A stretch of 64,000 nucleotides of DNA from CAZLWA01 sp964563165 (GCA_964563165.1 CAZLWA010000043.1:1-64000); one strand, 5' to 3'. Positions 33,069 through 42,683 are shown, counted from the stretch's first letter. Translations and numbers: made by a program. The notes: generated by a model not told the origin, from the letters alone.

Positions 33069-36000
33069 TTATTTGGTGACCGCAATTTTAATGGTGCGGG
33101 AAATTTTCTTTCCGCTTATGCCGGTCGCATTGATTTTAGCGAAATAAACACCGCTCTGAATATGCTGCAAGTTCCAGCTCACCTCATTATCCGTCTGCGC
33201 TATGCCGCTTCCGGCGAGGGTTTTCACCAAATCGCCCGCCAGATCGTAAATATGGATTTTTACGGCGGCGGATTCGGTCAAAAAATACCGGATCGTCGTG
33301 ACGCCGCCGTGAGCCGGGTTGGGATAATTGTACGCACTGGATTTCGGAATCAAGTCGCCGCCCGCCGGCGTCAAAACATTTTTTTCTTTCGTTAAAGAGC
33401 TGTTCGACGCATCGTGCAAATATTTTTCCCATTTGATATGGGCGGCGTCATAAGCTGCGGAACCATTCCACACGTAAATAAACCCGTCTTCGCTCGTGGC
33501 GGCTATTTCCAGCATGCCATTCTTGTCTATGTCAAGCAAGGCCGGGGTCGAAAAAACCGGTTTTCCCGTTGCCAATGGAAATCCGGGTATGAGCTGCGCT
33601 GCCCTGTCATACGCATAAACGTTACCGTTCGGCGCTGCGACGATCAGGTCCTCTTTGCCGTCGCCGGTGATGTCGCCGATCAAAACGGATGAAGAAATTT
33701 TTCCCACCGGATGAGCCGCATCGATGGTAATGGGAAAATTGGTAACCAACGTTCCATTGTGATTGTACGCATAAATTTTATTATCGCCTCCGAAGACGAT
33801 CTCTAGGTAGCCGTCGCCGTCAATATCGGCAAGGCTCGGGGAGGAGATTATATTTTCGATCAACGCGGCCGGAAAACCGGCGGGATGGGTTAGGTAAGCC
33901 GCGATTTGATTTTCCGATACGTTCACGGCCGTCCGTTGTCCGTTTTGTAAAATTTCGCCCGTTGCAAGCGCGGTTCTTTGTGAGGAAGAGAGTATTTCCA
34001 AAGACGAAAAAATGAAGGCAGTTAGGTTAAGGACACCGATCTGATTTTTGGTCTTGATCATGACCGAATCGCGATTCCAAAGCGAAAGGCTGAGAACTTC
34101 ATCGGCCACATCTTTTGAATTGATTAAAGCTCCCGCTGAGTCCAATGCAGAAATTTTGCCGTTCTTATTTCCGAAGATGATCAGCCCGGATTCGGTGATG
34201 ACGGGTGTGGTCGTGATAGCTGCGCCGGAATTATAAGTGAACAACGTGTCTGCGAGTCCGTCCAAATTCAGATCCACGGCTTTCCACGCGTACAGAATTC
34301 CGTCATTCGAACCGGCGATCACGTCCAGTTTACCGTCATTATCCAGATCCGCCAATGCGGGCGACGTGAGAATCGAATCCGTGGTCTGTGCAAATAATGC
34401 AGCCGGCAGCCGGGTCGAATCGCCGCCGAGCCCCTGAAAAACCTTGGAAAAATTATTTGAAATGACCTTTTCTCCGTCATGCTGCCACGCGTAGATCTTT
34501 CCGTCCTGACCGGCAGCCATCACTTCGTTCCTGGTATCCCCGAAAATGTCGCCGAAGGTCAGTGAATTGGTTCCGAATGCCGTTCCTGTAAATTGCGGAA
34601 AACCTTTATGACTCGTCGACGATCGTATATTGAAATTCATGACTGGCTGTATCGCACTTATTTGCGTAATATTGACTCCGGAATTCGACCGGTCATTGGC
34701 CAAAGAATTTGGAACGGAAACCGGTGTGAAGAAAACAGAATCCGCGTTGGAATTATAAAATTTGAACCCTTCGTTGCCGTTATAAAAAAAGTCAAAACGG
34801 TCGCCCGATCCTACGGCGGTACCGAAAATATCCGAGACGCCGAACCCGATATCCTGTGCGCCGGAGCCTTCGACCAGCCGTACGCCGCGGCGGTGAATAT
34901 CATTGTTAACCGCATTGGACGGTAAATTCTGAGCGATGATATTTTCATCGATATGCCAGATCAAGAGCCCCGAGCCGGGCAGCGCATTGTCGTACTCGTC
35001 GATCTTAGTGATCACTTTTGTATCCACGGAACGCTCTACGCCCGCGAAATAAACGGTGTCATAAAAAACATTATTTTGGGAATCAAAGACCGTGTCAATG
35101 CGCAAAATAACTTCGCCTGAAAGATTATTAGGAACGACGTCGCGTTGTTTATTTTCAATCAAAAAATATTCTGACGCGTTGATCGGAACTTTCAGAATCG
35201 TGTTTTTCCCGGCAATTTTTTTCGGCAGTAAATTAAAATTAATTGAATCGTGTAGGATGACGGGATGGGCCCACCCCATAAAAATTTTTGTCCACGGATC
35301 GGGTTCCGCCGGAATCAGTCCGTCGCCGTTGACGGCCCCTTGATCTTCCAAACCGAACACGCCGATCGCCGGATGACCGTTGGCCGTATTGAAAAGATCC
35401 GGCATGCCGATCTGACTGCCGAAATTCGAAATCAGGATCCCTGCAAGCCCGACTTCTCTGAAGATATCCACACCCAAGATCGGATCGGTAAAAAACTGGC
35501 TTTCCGTTTCCGGGACCACGACGCCGTTCGGAATGAAAAAGGAATTCGCATTGACCGCGACTCCGGTAAAGCCGTCACCGTAGCGCTTTTGCAACAGTGC
35601 GGTTGAAACAAAGCGCGAAGACAGGTCATTCGGCGTATTATCCTGCAAACTGAAATCCTGTCCGACGCCGGCGTGAAAAATGACCACGTAATCGTATTGG
35701 GAGAAATCTATGGTATCCGTTTGGTCTGCTTTGGTTACGGCGTCGTTGAAAAATTCAGCCAGGCGGATATCGCGCGCGTCGGACGATCCCAGCACGCCGT
35801 AGTAGTTCATGAATTTATCCAGCGTGTAGGCGGCGGTGTCGGCGTCGGGTTTGACCGTAGCCGTGATCAGGAGGCTTGAATCCGATACGTCGAGAAAATA
35901 ATTTTTCATCGCGAGCAGCTGGTCTTCAAAATAGCGTTTGGTATGGGGCGGTGGATCGATCGTCCGTTCGCTTTGTAAATTGCCGAGATCAAAATGACCA

Positions 36001-36230
36001 TTGCCAGTCGTGCTCGCCTGGTCGGGGTTTTCCAACCTAAATCGCACGCGCAAGGCGAGGACCCTCGCAATGGTCGGTACGCCCTGTGCGCCGGCCGCCT
36101 TCAGGTTAGCGCCATTTCTCTGCTGAATTTTTCCCAACGTTTTTTGCGGAGCGTGCTGTGCCTGAATGATTGGAAAGGGCGCAAGGTATAGAACAAAAGA
36201 TAGAAACAAGGAAACGGTTTTCATGATCAT
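33069..36230 (-). CDS. T9SS-sorted M6-peptidase-like protein with FG-GAP repeats; zinc site lost
   Basis: About 1053 residues from ATG 36230 (36224 also possible). A TTG at 36260 lies inside the terminator of the upstream gene and is rejected. Signal peptide, then a domain matching M6 immune-inhibitor-A-like peptidases: DFSQYDYVVIFHAGVGQ, then MPDLFN and DPWTKIFMGWAHPV in family order. Where family members have HEFGH, this protein has SNFGS (DNA 35415-35429), so two zinc-binding His and the catalytic Glu are gone. FG-GAP/VCBS repeats follow at about 560-960 (LADLDNDGKLDVIAG, LADIDGDGYLEIVFGG, IGDITGDGKEDLIVA, LDIDKNGMLEIA). A C-terminal T9SS sorting domain (YNYPNPAHGGVTTIRYFL, GVYFAKI) ends the protein. 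It is likely a surface or released scaffold protein. Confidence 0.88.
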   Translation of the reverse strand: MIMKTVSLFLSFVLYLAPFPIIQAQHAPQKTLGKIQQRNGANLKAAGAQGVPTIARVLALRVRFRLENPDQASTTGNGHFDLGNLQSERTIDPPPHTKRYFEDQLLAMKNYFLDVSDSSLLITATVKPDADTAAYTLDKFMNYYGVLGSSDARDIRLAEFFNDAVTKADQTDTIDFSQYDYVVIFHAGVGQDFSLQDNTPNDLSSRFVSTALLQKRYGDGFTGVAVNANSFFIPNGVVVPETESQFFTDPILGVDIFREVGLAGILISNFGSQIGMPDLFNTANGHPAIGVFGLEDQGAVNGDGLIPAEPDPWTKIFMGWAHPVILHDSINFNLLPKKIAGKNTILKVPINASEYFLIENKQRDVVPNNLSGEVILRIDTVFDSQNNVFYDTVYFAGVERSVDTKVITKIDEYDNALPGSGLLIWHIDENIIAQNLPSNAVNNDIHRRGVRLVEGSGAQDIGFGVSDIFGTAVGSGDRFDFFYNGNEGFKFYNSNADSVFFTPVSVPNSLANDRSNSGVNITQISAIQPVMNFNIRSSTSHKGFPQFTGTAFGTNSLTFGDIFGDTRNEVMAAGQDGKIYAWQHDGEKVISNNFSKVFQGLGGDSTRLPAALFAQTTDSILTSPALADLDNDGKLDVIAGSNDGILYAWKAVDLNLDGLADTLFTYNSGAAITTTPVITESGLIIFGNKNGKISALDSAGALINSKDVADEVLSLSLWNRDSVMIKTKNQIGVLNLTAFIFSSLEILSSSQRTALATGEILQNGQRTAVNVSENQIAAYLTHPAGFPAALIENIISSPSLADIDGDGYLEIVFGGDNKIYAYNHNGTLVTNFPITIDAAHPVGKISSSVLIGDITGDGKEDLIVAAPNGNVYAYDRAAQLIPGFPLATGKPVFSTPALLDIDKNGMLEIAATSEDGFIYVWNGSAAYDAAHIKWEKYLHDASNSSLTKEKNVLTPAGGDLIPKSSAYNYPNPAHGGVTTIRYFLTESAAVKIHIYDLAGDLVKTLAGSGIAQTDNEVSWNLQHIQSGVYFAKINATGISGKKISRTIKIAVTK

Positions 36231-36242
36231 TTTGTGTTGGAT

Positions 36243-36287
36243 AAAAAAAAACCGAATCAACTCCGATGCTCACGAATTGATCCGGTT
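36243..36287 (-). terminator. Rho-independent terminator after the PorV-like gene
   Basis: On the minus strand AACCGGATCAA (36277-36287) pairs with TTGATTCGGTT (36250-36260), one G-T pair, followed by TTTTTTTTAT. It separates porV from the M6-like gene. Confidence 0.85.
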
Positions 36288-36307
36288 GAGTCTTGAGAAA
36301 AAGGGCG

Positions 36308-37405
36308 TCAGAAATTCAAACCGATGCTGTAAAATTGCGAACCGTCGCGCGGATTGAACTGGCTCCCCAATCCTTTCGTATACGCAAAATCTATCTTAAA
36401 AACGGAGTACTTGATTCCTGCCCCGAACGTAAGATTATAGAGTTTGCCTGCTAAATCCAACGAGGCGCCCGAGCGCAGCGCCAGGAAATCGGAATAAGAA
36501 TATTCCGCGCCCAAATTGTGCCCCAGCCGGTGCCAGCCGTTATTTCCCCACGTGCTGATGATTGCGGAATGGGAAAGATGACCGAGATCGAGAAGCGGAT
36601 CGGAAGTTTTCGACCGTCCGCGTACGATCTGACGATTGATCTCGTAGGCAACTACTACGGTATTGAATTCAGATTTATACACCGGATACGAAACTCCGAA
36701 ACGCAAATTCGTCGGAAGCGGATCGGCTTGCGCATCGTCGATATAGGCTATTTTCGGGCCGATATTGGCCAAGCTGGCGCCGAAGGTCAGGTCTTTCACT
36801 AAGAAATTTCTCTTCATCACCCCGATATCGATGGCCACGGAACTTCCCGTTCCTTTCTGTGTCTCACTCGTATTGCCGGTCCTGTTGGAAAGGCGGCTGT
36901 AGATGTATTTGAGATTGCCGCCGACCCCCAGATCTTCGCTGAGTTTCGTGGCATAGGTTAAGCCGAAAGACAGATCGAAACTGCTTACGGTACCTAAGTA
37001 AACGGCCTGTTCATCTGTGATATCCTGATCGCCTAAATTGAAAAAAGTGAAATTCGCTCCCACAACACCAACGTCCGGCACATACCATGTGAACGATCCG
37101 TAATCATAGAACAGATCGTTGAGCTTGAATTGCGGCAGCCAATTCACGTGCATGAACTGTAAATCGCGAGGATGCTGTTCATCCTGAATGAATCCCAACG
37201 CACCGGGGTTCCAATAAATGGCATTGGCGTCTTTGACGGTGGACACACCGGTTTCGCCCATGCCGTTATGGCGGGCACCGGGGGGAATTAAAAGAAACAA
37301 GACGCCGGCTTCGCTGGTTTGTGCAAGAACCGGCAGCGACGGCATCGTAAATGCCAGGCAAAAGACAAATCCGATATATTTTATTTTCAATGTAGTGTGC
37401 ATCAT
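36308..37405 (-). CDS. porV: PorV/PorQ-family outer-membrane protein
   Basis: 365 residues from ATG 37405, selected by GAGAGG six bases upstream and by a clean signal peptide (cleavage after VLAQ). The mature start AGVLFLLIPPGARHNGMGETG...NAIYWNPGAL is the PorV/PorQ family entry motif. The rest is a 14-strand OmpL/FadL-like barrel (alternating GVVGANFTFFNLG, LDLSFGLTYATKLS and similar) ending in a C-terminal aromatic strand, YSIGLNF. PorV in Bacteroidetes shuttles T9SS cargo to the sortase PorU. The next gene downstream, 77 bases on, encodes a T9SS-sorted protein, which supports the assignment. A second family member is at 40273-41187. Confidence 0.87.
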   Translation of the reverse strand: MMHTTLKIKYIGFVFCLAFTMPSLPVLAQTSEAGVLFLLIPPGARHNGMGETGVSTVKDANAIYWNPGALGFIQDEQHPRDLQFMHVNWLPQFKLNDLFYDYGSFTWYVPDVGVVGANFTFFNLGDQDITDEQAVYLGTVSSFDLSFGLTYATKLSEDLGVGGNLKYIYSRLSNRTGNTSETQKGTGSSVAIDIGVMKRNFLVKDLTFGASLANIGPKIAYIDDAQADPLPTNLRFGVSYPVYKSEFNTVVVAYEINRQIVRGRSKTSDPLLDLGHLSHSAIISTWGNNGWHRLGHNLGAEYSYSDFLALRSGASLDLAGKLYNLTFGAGIKYSVFKIDFAYTKGLGSQFNPRDGSQFYSIGLNF

Positions 37406-37791
37406 AGTCAACCTCTCAATCCTGTAAAAAAAATTACATGAACATAAACGGCGATAGTCTAACAATATTCTCTCGTTCTTCTCCTTTTGCAATTTTTTTT
37501 AAGTATAAAGAATTCCGCCATTCATAGCAAGTTGAATTTTGTACAAAAACGGAGCCGGAATTTTTAATCAGTAATTTCTCGAAAAATATTTTATACAGCT
37601 TCTCGTAACAAATTTCTGATAAAATCTCCTGGAGGATTCATGGGGTACTGGGTTATAGGCAAACTAATATATGAAAACAAAACGGCAGTGTCAAGAAATT
37701 CGTTCGAGCAGTAAAATGACTTGATAAAGATTGGCATAAATAATACATTCTCGAAACTTTGCATGTAAGATCATTTTCATTTGGATAAGGA
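37406..37791. other. Divergent intergenic region between porV-like and pyrB
   Basis: 386 AT-rich bases with no gene. The porV signal region occupies the left end. For pyrB, TTGATA (37721-37726) and TAATAC (37741-37746) are only 14 bases apart, too close for a normal promoter, so no promoter is called. GGATAAGG at 37783-37790 directly precedes the pyrB ATG. I see no attenuator or PyrR-binding anti-terminator. Confidence 0.45.
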
Positions 37792-38712
37792 ATGGAGCTA
37801 CAGGGCCGTCATTTGCTCGGACTGAAGGGAATGAGCAAAGAAGAGATCGAGTTAATTCTCGATACGGCATTGTCATTTAAAGAAGTTCTCAATCGTCCGG
37901 TCAAGAAAGTCCCGGCCCTGCAGGGCTATACGATAGTTAATTTGTTCTTTGAACCCTCCACCCGCACGCGAATTTCATTTGAGTTGGCGCAAAAACGGCT
38001 GTCGGTAGACACGATCAATTTCACCCCAAGCGGCAGCAGTACTTCCAAAGGTGAAACTCTGAAGGATACCGCACGAAACATCGAGGCGATGAAGGTGGAA
38101 ATGGTGGTTGTAAGGCATGGTTCAGCCGGTGCGGCGCAATTTTTGTCGGAACGTTTGCAGGCAAAAGTGATCAATGCCGGAGACGGTGCGCACGAGCACC
38201 CGACCCAGGGCCTTCTGGATATTCTCACTCTGAAAGAAAAATTCGGCGATCTGAATAAGGTGCGCGTGGTGATCGTCGGCGATATTGCGCACAGCCGGGT
38301 GGCCAAATCAAATATTTACGGTTTGAAAACCATGGGTGCGGAGGTCGCGGTTTGCGGACCGCCGACGTTCATGCCCCGCGAACTTGGCCGCATGGGCGTG
38401 CGAATTTATAATCATATTACCGAGGCGATAAGGAATACGGATGTGCTCAATGTCTTACGCATTCAGATCGAACGTCAAACGTTGGGATTGTTTCCCTCAT
38501 CGCGCGAATATCATGAGAAATTCGGGATCACGAAGGACAAATTAGCGCATGCCGGCAATGCCATTACGATCATGCACCCGGGGCCGATCAATCGCGGACT
38601 GGAATTGGACAGCGACGTAGCCGACGGCGAACATTCGGTGATACTGGATCAAGTGCTGAATGGCGTGGCCGTCCGCATGGCGGTTTTGTATTTGTTGAGC
38701 CTGAAAAAATAA
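37792..38712 (+). CDS. pyrB: Aspartate carbamoyltransferase catalytic subunit
   Basis: 306 residues, normal length. Carbamoyl-phosphate loop FFEPSTRTR, then SSTSKGETLKDTARN, HPTQGLLDILTL and the C-terminal MHPGPINRGLELD. It transfers the carbamoyl group to aspartate in the second step of pyrimidine synthesis. No pyrI regulatory chain is next to it. GGATAAGG is adjacent to the ATG. rfbB follows after 12 bases, with its ribosome binding site overlapping the pyrB stop, so the two are probably co-transcribed. Confidence 0.95.
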   Translation: MELQGRHLLGLKGMSKEEIELILDTALSFKEVLNRPVKKVPALQGYTIVNLFFEPSTRTRISFELAQKRLSVDTINFTPSGSSTSKGETLKDTARNIEAMKVEMVVVRHGSAGAAQFLSERLQAKVINAGDGAHEHPTQGLLDILTLKEKFGDLNKVRVVIVGDIAHSRVAKSNIYGLKTMGAEVAVCGPPTFMPRELGRMGVRIYNHITEAIRNTDVLNVLRIQIERQTLGLFPSSREYHEKFGITKDKLAHAGNAITIMHPGPINRGLELDSDVADGEHSVILDQVLNGVAVRMAVLYLLSLKK

Positions 38713-38724
38713 AAGGAGAAGCGT

Positions 38725-39735
38725 GTGCAGTCCATTTTGGTAACCGGCGGAGCGGGATTTATCGGGAGCAATTTTGTCCGCCACATGCTGAATACCTATC
38801 CTTCGTACCGCATTGTTGTTTTGGATGCGCTGACCTATGCGGGGAACCGCGAGAATCTGGCGGAATTTGAAAAAGATCCGCGTTATCTTTTTTATCACGG
38901 AAATATCTGCGATCGTGTGATCGTGGACCGGCTGGTTTCAAATGCGGATGCGGTGGTCAATTTCGCGGCGGAGACGCACGTGGATCGTTCCATTCATGAA
39001 GCGGATTCTTTCGTCCAGACCGATGTGATGGGAACGCTGGTGCTTCTGGAAGCGGCGAAAAAATACAAAATCGAGCGCTATGTTCAAATCTCCACGGATG
39101 AAGTGTACGGGTCGATCGAAAAAGGCGCATTTACCGAAACGCATCCCCTCGCGCCGAACAGTCCGTATTCAGCCAGCAAGTCCGGCGGTGATCTGATGGT
39201 GCGCGCGCATTACCAGACGTACGGCACCCCGACGTTGATCACGCGTGCGTCGAATAATTACGGCCCCTACCAATATCCGGAAAAATTGATCCCGTTCTTT
39301 GTAACAAATGCCATCGATAATTTGCCCTTGCCGCTGTACGGAGACGGATTAAATGTCCGGGATTGGCTATACGTGGATGACCACTGTAAAGGCGTGGACT
39401 ACGTTTTGCACCACGGAAAAATCGGCGAAGTTTATAATATCGGCGGCGGGAACGAAAAAACGAACCTGGAAATCACGAACCTCATTTTGAAATCGTTGAA
39501 TAAGCCGGGTACGCTGATAAAGGGAGTCGCCGATCGTCCGGGCCATGACCGGCGTTATGCGGTGGACACCGCCAAAATCCGGCAGCTTGGCTGGAAGCCG
39601 GCCTGCCGTTTTGAGGAGGCCCTTGCCGAGACGATTCAGTGGTACGTGAAAAATGAGCCGTGGTGGCGTAAGATCAAGGAGAAACAAAAAGCGTTTCAGG
39701 AATTTCTGAAAAAAAATTATGAAGATAGAAAGTAA
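38725..39735 (+). CDS. rfbB: dTDP-glucose 4,6-dehydratase
   Basis: 336 residues starting at GTG 38725, preceded by AAAGGAGAA. Extended SDR: NAD-binding GGAGFIGSNFVRH, catalytic TDEVYG and YSASKSGGDLMVR (Tyr-x3-Lys), substrate loop NNYGPYQYPEKLIP and the C-terminal RPGHDRRYAVDTAKI of RmlB proteins. It makes dTDP-4-keto-6-deoxy-glucose, a precursor of rhamnose and other surface sugars. rmlA, rmlC and rmlD are not in the window, so it may serve a pathway encoded elsewhere. It follows pyrB closely. Confidence 0.95.
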   Translation: MQSILVTGGAGFIGSNFVRHMLNTYPSYRIVVLDALTYAGNRENLAEFEKDPRYLFYHGNICDRVIVDRLVSNADAVVNFAAETHVDRSIHEADSFVQTDVMGTLVLLEAAKKYKIERYVQISTDEVYGSIEKGAFTETHPLAPNSPYSASKSGGDLMVRAHYQTYGTPTLITRASNNYGPYQYPEKLIPFFVTNAIDNLPLPLYGDGLNVRDWLYVDDHCKGVDYVLHHGKIGEVYNIGGGNEKTNLEITNLILKSLNKPGTLIKGVADRPGHDRRYAVDTAKIRQLGWKPACRFEEALAETIQWYVKNEPWWRKIKEKQKAFQEFLKKNYEDRK

Positions 39736-39802
39736 ACCTTATTTCAGTCGGACTTCGATGAGCGGGCCCGTCCGACGTCACACTTCAACTCATTAAGAAT
39801 TT

Positions 39803-40276
39803 ATGCCGACACCCAAAGAAAAATCATTGGAAGATCTGATCAAAAGCGTAGAAATTTTTGACGGATTGGAGACGCGCGATATTAATAAGGTCCTCAAAGT
39901 CGCGGCCGGAAAAAAATACGAAAAGGATCAGATCATTTTCAATGAAGGCGATCTGGGGGATTGTTTCTATCTGATCATCGAGGGCTCGGTGCGCGTGATC
40001 AAGAGATTGGACCGGGATAAAATTGAAGAAGTGGCGACGCTCAAAACGGGAGATTATTTCGGCGAGATGTCATTGCTCGACGGCGAACCGCGCTCCGCTT
40101 CCGTGATCGCATTGCAAACGAGTAAACTGCTGGAAGTGAAGAACAGCCAATTTATCAAGATCATCATGAACGATGATAATTTCGCACGTAAAGTTCTTTG
40201 GGCTTTTTGTACTACCTTCGCACGGCGGCTGCGGGCGACCAATGCGCTTCTCGGACAATTTGGAAAGAAAAACTAA
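39803..40276 (+). CDS. Cyclic-nucleotide-binding domain protein
   Basis: 157 residues, one cNMP-binding (CRP-type) domain with the phosphate-binding cassette FGEMSLLDGEPRSASV and the preceding FNEGDLGDCFYLIIEGSVRV. There is no helix-turn-helix or catalytic domain, so it is a stand-alone sensor that may act by protein contact; a C-terminal helix (RKVLWAFCTTFARRLRATN) could be the output surface. A 7-bp inverted repeat (GTCGGAC/GTCCGAC, 39747-39776) lies in the gap after rfbB. Its stop codon overlaps the end of the convergent PorV/PorQ gene. Confidence 0.85.
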   Translation: MPTPKEKSLEDLIKSVEIFDGLETRDINKVLKVAAGKKYEKDQIIFNEGDLGDCFYLIIEGSVRVIKRLDRDKIEEVATLKTGDYFGEMSLLDGEPRSASVIALQTSKLLEVKNSQFIKIIMNDDNFARKVLWAFCTTFARRLRATNALLGQFGKKN

Positions 40277-41187
40277 AAATCAAACGCCGCACTGATCCGG
40301 TGCGTAGCGCCCAGAGAATTTGAAAACGGCATGTAGCCGTAATCCATACGGATGTTTTTCATCACCGTGAGTCCCAATCCGGCCGAAATGCCCCGCGTAT
40401 CATAACCGAATTGATATCCCGCGCGCACAAAGACCATATCTTTGTAACCGAATTCCGTTCCTAGGTGTACTCGAAAATTATCATGGATCGGTTTTACAAC
40501 GTCTGCCGCGACCGTCCAAATGTTTTTCGATTCCTTATCATGAAAAATATCGTACGCCGATCCGAATTTCAATACGGCCGGCAACGCGACTCTACTGCTG
40601 ATAAATTTTCCCGAAAATCCGAAATTGGACATGACGAGACCCAGCCGCAAACGATCGCCCGTGTTGAAATAATCAGCCGTATGCCAAACACCGAGGTCGA
40701 AACCCACGGCCGATACGCTGTTTTGAATGCGTTCATAGATATAATTAACCGTAATACCTGCAAACCAGCGCGCGTTGATCTTCCGCGCGTAAGTGATACC
40801 CAATTCAATTTCGTGCGATGAAAAATATGCCGTGGGTGTCTCGGAAGGAATTTCTCTCTGCTCGATGCCGTCTACCCCGGTGGAGATATAATGCACGCCA
40901 AAGGCATTGGAGCCGCTAACGAACTTGGCGGCAAAAAAATTATGTTGGACATTTTCGATCCAGTGATTGTAAGTAAACAAAACGCTGCGGCGCTCCTCGA
41001 CGGCTAATCCCGCAGGATTCCAATACGTAGCCGTTGCGTCGGTCGAGAGGACCGTGGCGGCCTCACCCATACCCGCTGCACGTCCGCCGATGCCGATCTT
41101 TAAGAAAGAAAACCCCGTTTCTCCCGTTCCGGCTGAAAGCAGAGAAGGGTATCCTAAACAAACAATTAATATGAATCGCAGTTTCAT
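40273..41187 (-). CDS. PorV/PorQ-family outer-membrane protein (second copy)
   Basis: 304 residues: signal peptide (cleaved after LLSAG), then GFSFLKIGIGGRAAGMGEAATVLSTDATATYWNPAGL, a longer version of the family's entry motif, quoted here in parts as GGRAAGMGEA and TYWNPAGL. A beta-barrel follows, ending MPFSNSLGATHRISAAFDF. It is probably an outer-membrane pore or T9SS accessory protein; whether it corresponds to PorV or PorQ cannot be told. It is 8 bases after the PBP4-type gene, in the run selB, FG-GAP protein, dacB-like and porV-like. The stop codon is shared in part with the convergent cNMP-binding gene. Confidence 0.85.
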   Translation of the reverse strand: MKLRFILIVCLGYPSLLSAGTGETGFSFLKIGIGGRAAGMGEAATVLSTDATATYWNPAGLAVEERRSVLFTYNHWIENVQHNFFAAKFVSGSNAFGVHYISTGVDGIEQREIPSETPTAYFSSHEIELGITYARKINARWFAGITVNYIYERIQNSVSAVGFDLGVWHTADYFNTGDRLRLGLVMSNFGFSGKFISSRVALPAVLKFGSAYDIFHDKESKNIWTVAADVVKPIHDNFRVHLGTEFGYKDMVFVRAGYQFGYDTRGISAGLGLTVMKNIRMDYGYMPFSNSLGATHRISAAFDF

Positions 41188-41195
41188 ACGGGTGA

Positions 41196-42683
41196 TTAAT
41201 TCCGGGTGAAAGAAGCCAGTTTAACTAGAATCAAATCCTGAATCTTTTCAATTTCCAATTTATCCACGGTGAAGTTATTACACAGGATGCTGAATAGCAA
41301 TTCTTCGTTATCCATCGTTTTGACAAATCCCGAAACCGTTCGTACGTTATGAATGTAGCCGGTCTTGGCACGCACGTTCTTTTCCGCCGGCGTGTCCTTC
41401 ATACGGTTTTTTAAGGCGCCGTCCACTCCGGCGATCGGCAACGATTCGTAAAACACCGTTCCATATTTGTGGCGGCGAATAAATCTGAGGGTTGCGGTAA
41501 TATCCATCGGTGAAACTAAATTCGATCGCGCATAACCGGATCCGTCGATGATCGCCATCGTTTCTACCGAAACTCCGATGGATTTTAAGAATTCTTTTTC
41601 CAGTGCTTCGGCGCGTTTACCCGTGCCGTGCGAATCCAGGACCGCGGCGACGGTGCGCCAGGCCTGTTCGGCATAAAGATTTTGACTTTTCTTGTTGATG
41701 ACTTTCAGGATCTCGGTCAGTTTGGGCGATCGGTAGGAGGCTATTTGAATGACGTTGGAATCGGACGGTGTGTAAGAAAAATTCTTCAAGCTGTCTATAT
41801 CTGCGGCGCCGCTGTCAATGCGGACACCCCGGCTTTGCAGGAGTTCCTTAAGAACCGTCACTGTGTAAAGCGTTGGGTTTTCGACGGTCACGTTACCCGT
41901 CAGAGTTCCGGCATCCATGAAAATTTTCCCCTCCGCGCGTACCCGGTTGGAGCACCGGTCGCGGATAAATTCAATATCTCTTGCTTCCGACGGCGTTCCG
42001 ACGGTCAGAATGCGGTTGGAAATGGTCAGATAACCCGTGTTCGGTGTGATCTTGATTTTAGCCGGCTGCCCGATCTGAGTCGGCGTGACAAACCAGTCCA
42101 CGCAATTATCATTAAAACAGAGGCCGCCGACCTGAGCGGAGTACCAATTTGATTCCTCGCTCCACTCCCAATCCCTCCCGAGAATATCGTCGCCGAAAAA
42201 ATTGTCATCGCCGATAATTTTTCCCCGAAGGATTCTTATTTTTTTCAAGCTGTCGGCCCAATCTTCGAGCGTCTTCGTGACTTTATTTTCGTTAAAACGT
42301 CCGGAGATCGTGGGGTCGCCCATACCGCGGACAATAAGATTACCGTTGAACGTCGTGTCATTTTCAAAACGGCCCTGCAAAAAAACTCCGGTGGTGTACT
42401 GAAAATCCGGCCCTAATCTATCGAGGGCAAAAACGGAAGTGAAAATTTTCATGTTCGACGCGGGAATGAAGTTCATCTTGGAATTGATATCGCACAGAAC
42501 CTCATCGGTTTTCAAAGGCTGAATGACGATACCCCACGAGGCGTTTTCAAAGGGTTTTTGACGGATGAGCTCCAGAATTTCCTTTTGGAGTTTTTTTTCC
42601 GGACGGGGTTTTGTTTGAGAATACAGCGGAGGAAGAAACAGGAATAGAAGCAGTAAATTTACGCAGCGTGAATACGTTATCAT
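41196..42683 (-). CDS. dacB: D-alanyl-D-alanine carboxypeptidase/endopeptidase (PBP4/S13 type)
   Basis: 495 residues: signal peptide (about 1-22), then a class C penicillin-binding protein with all three active-site motifs: SxxK as SNMK (Ser76, Lys79), SxN as SQN (333-335) and KTG (440-442). Between Lys79 and Ser333 lies the extra domain typical of PBP4. It trims or cuts peptidoglycan cross-links in the periplasm. A short spacer precedes the ATG, with AAGG upstream. It lies 36 bases after the FG-GAP protein gene and 8 before the second PorV/PorQ gene. Confidence 0.9.
   Translation of the reverse strand: MITYSRCVNLLLLFLFLPPLYSQTKPRPEKKLQKEILELIRQKPFENASWGIVIQPLKTDEVLCDINSKMNFIPASNMKIFTSVFALDRLGPDFQYTTGVFLQGRFENDTTFNGNLIVRGMGDPTISGRFNENKVTKTLEDWADSLKKIRILRGKIIGDDNFFGDDILGRDWEWSEESNWYSAQVGGLCFNDNCVDWFVTPTQIGQPAKIKITPNTGYLTISNRILTVGTPSEARDIEFIRDRCSNRVRAEGKIFMDAGTLTGNVTVENPTLYTVTVLKELLQSRGVRIDSGAADIDSLKNFSYTPSDSNVIQIASYRSPKLTEILKVINKKSQNLYAEQAWRTVAAVLDSHGTGKRAEALEKEFLKSIGVSVETMAIIDGSGYARSNLVSPMDITATLRFIRRHKYGTVFYESLPIAGVDGALKNRMKDTPAEKNVRAKTGYIHNVRTVSGFVKTMDNEELLFSILCNNFTVDKLEIEKIQDLILVKLASFTRN

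Noticed and set aside
33038..33085. purM start at ATG 33085
   Set aside because: The TTG at 33037 has GAGGAG at the right distance and begins at the family's usual N-terminus; the longer form overlaps the neighbour gene.
36231..36260. TTG start at 36260 for the M6-like protein
   Set aside because: It falls in the terminator of the PorV-like gene; ATG 36230 or 36224 directly precedes a clean signal peptide.
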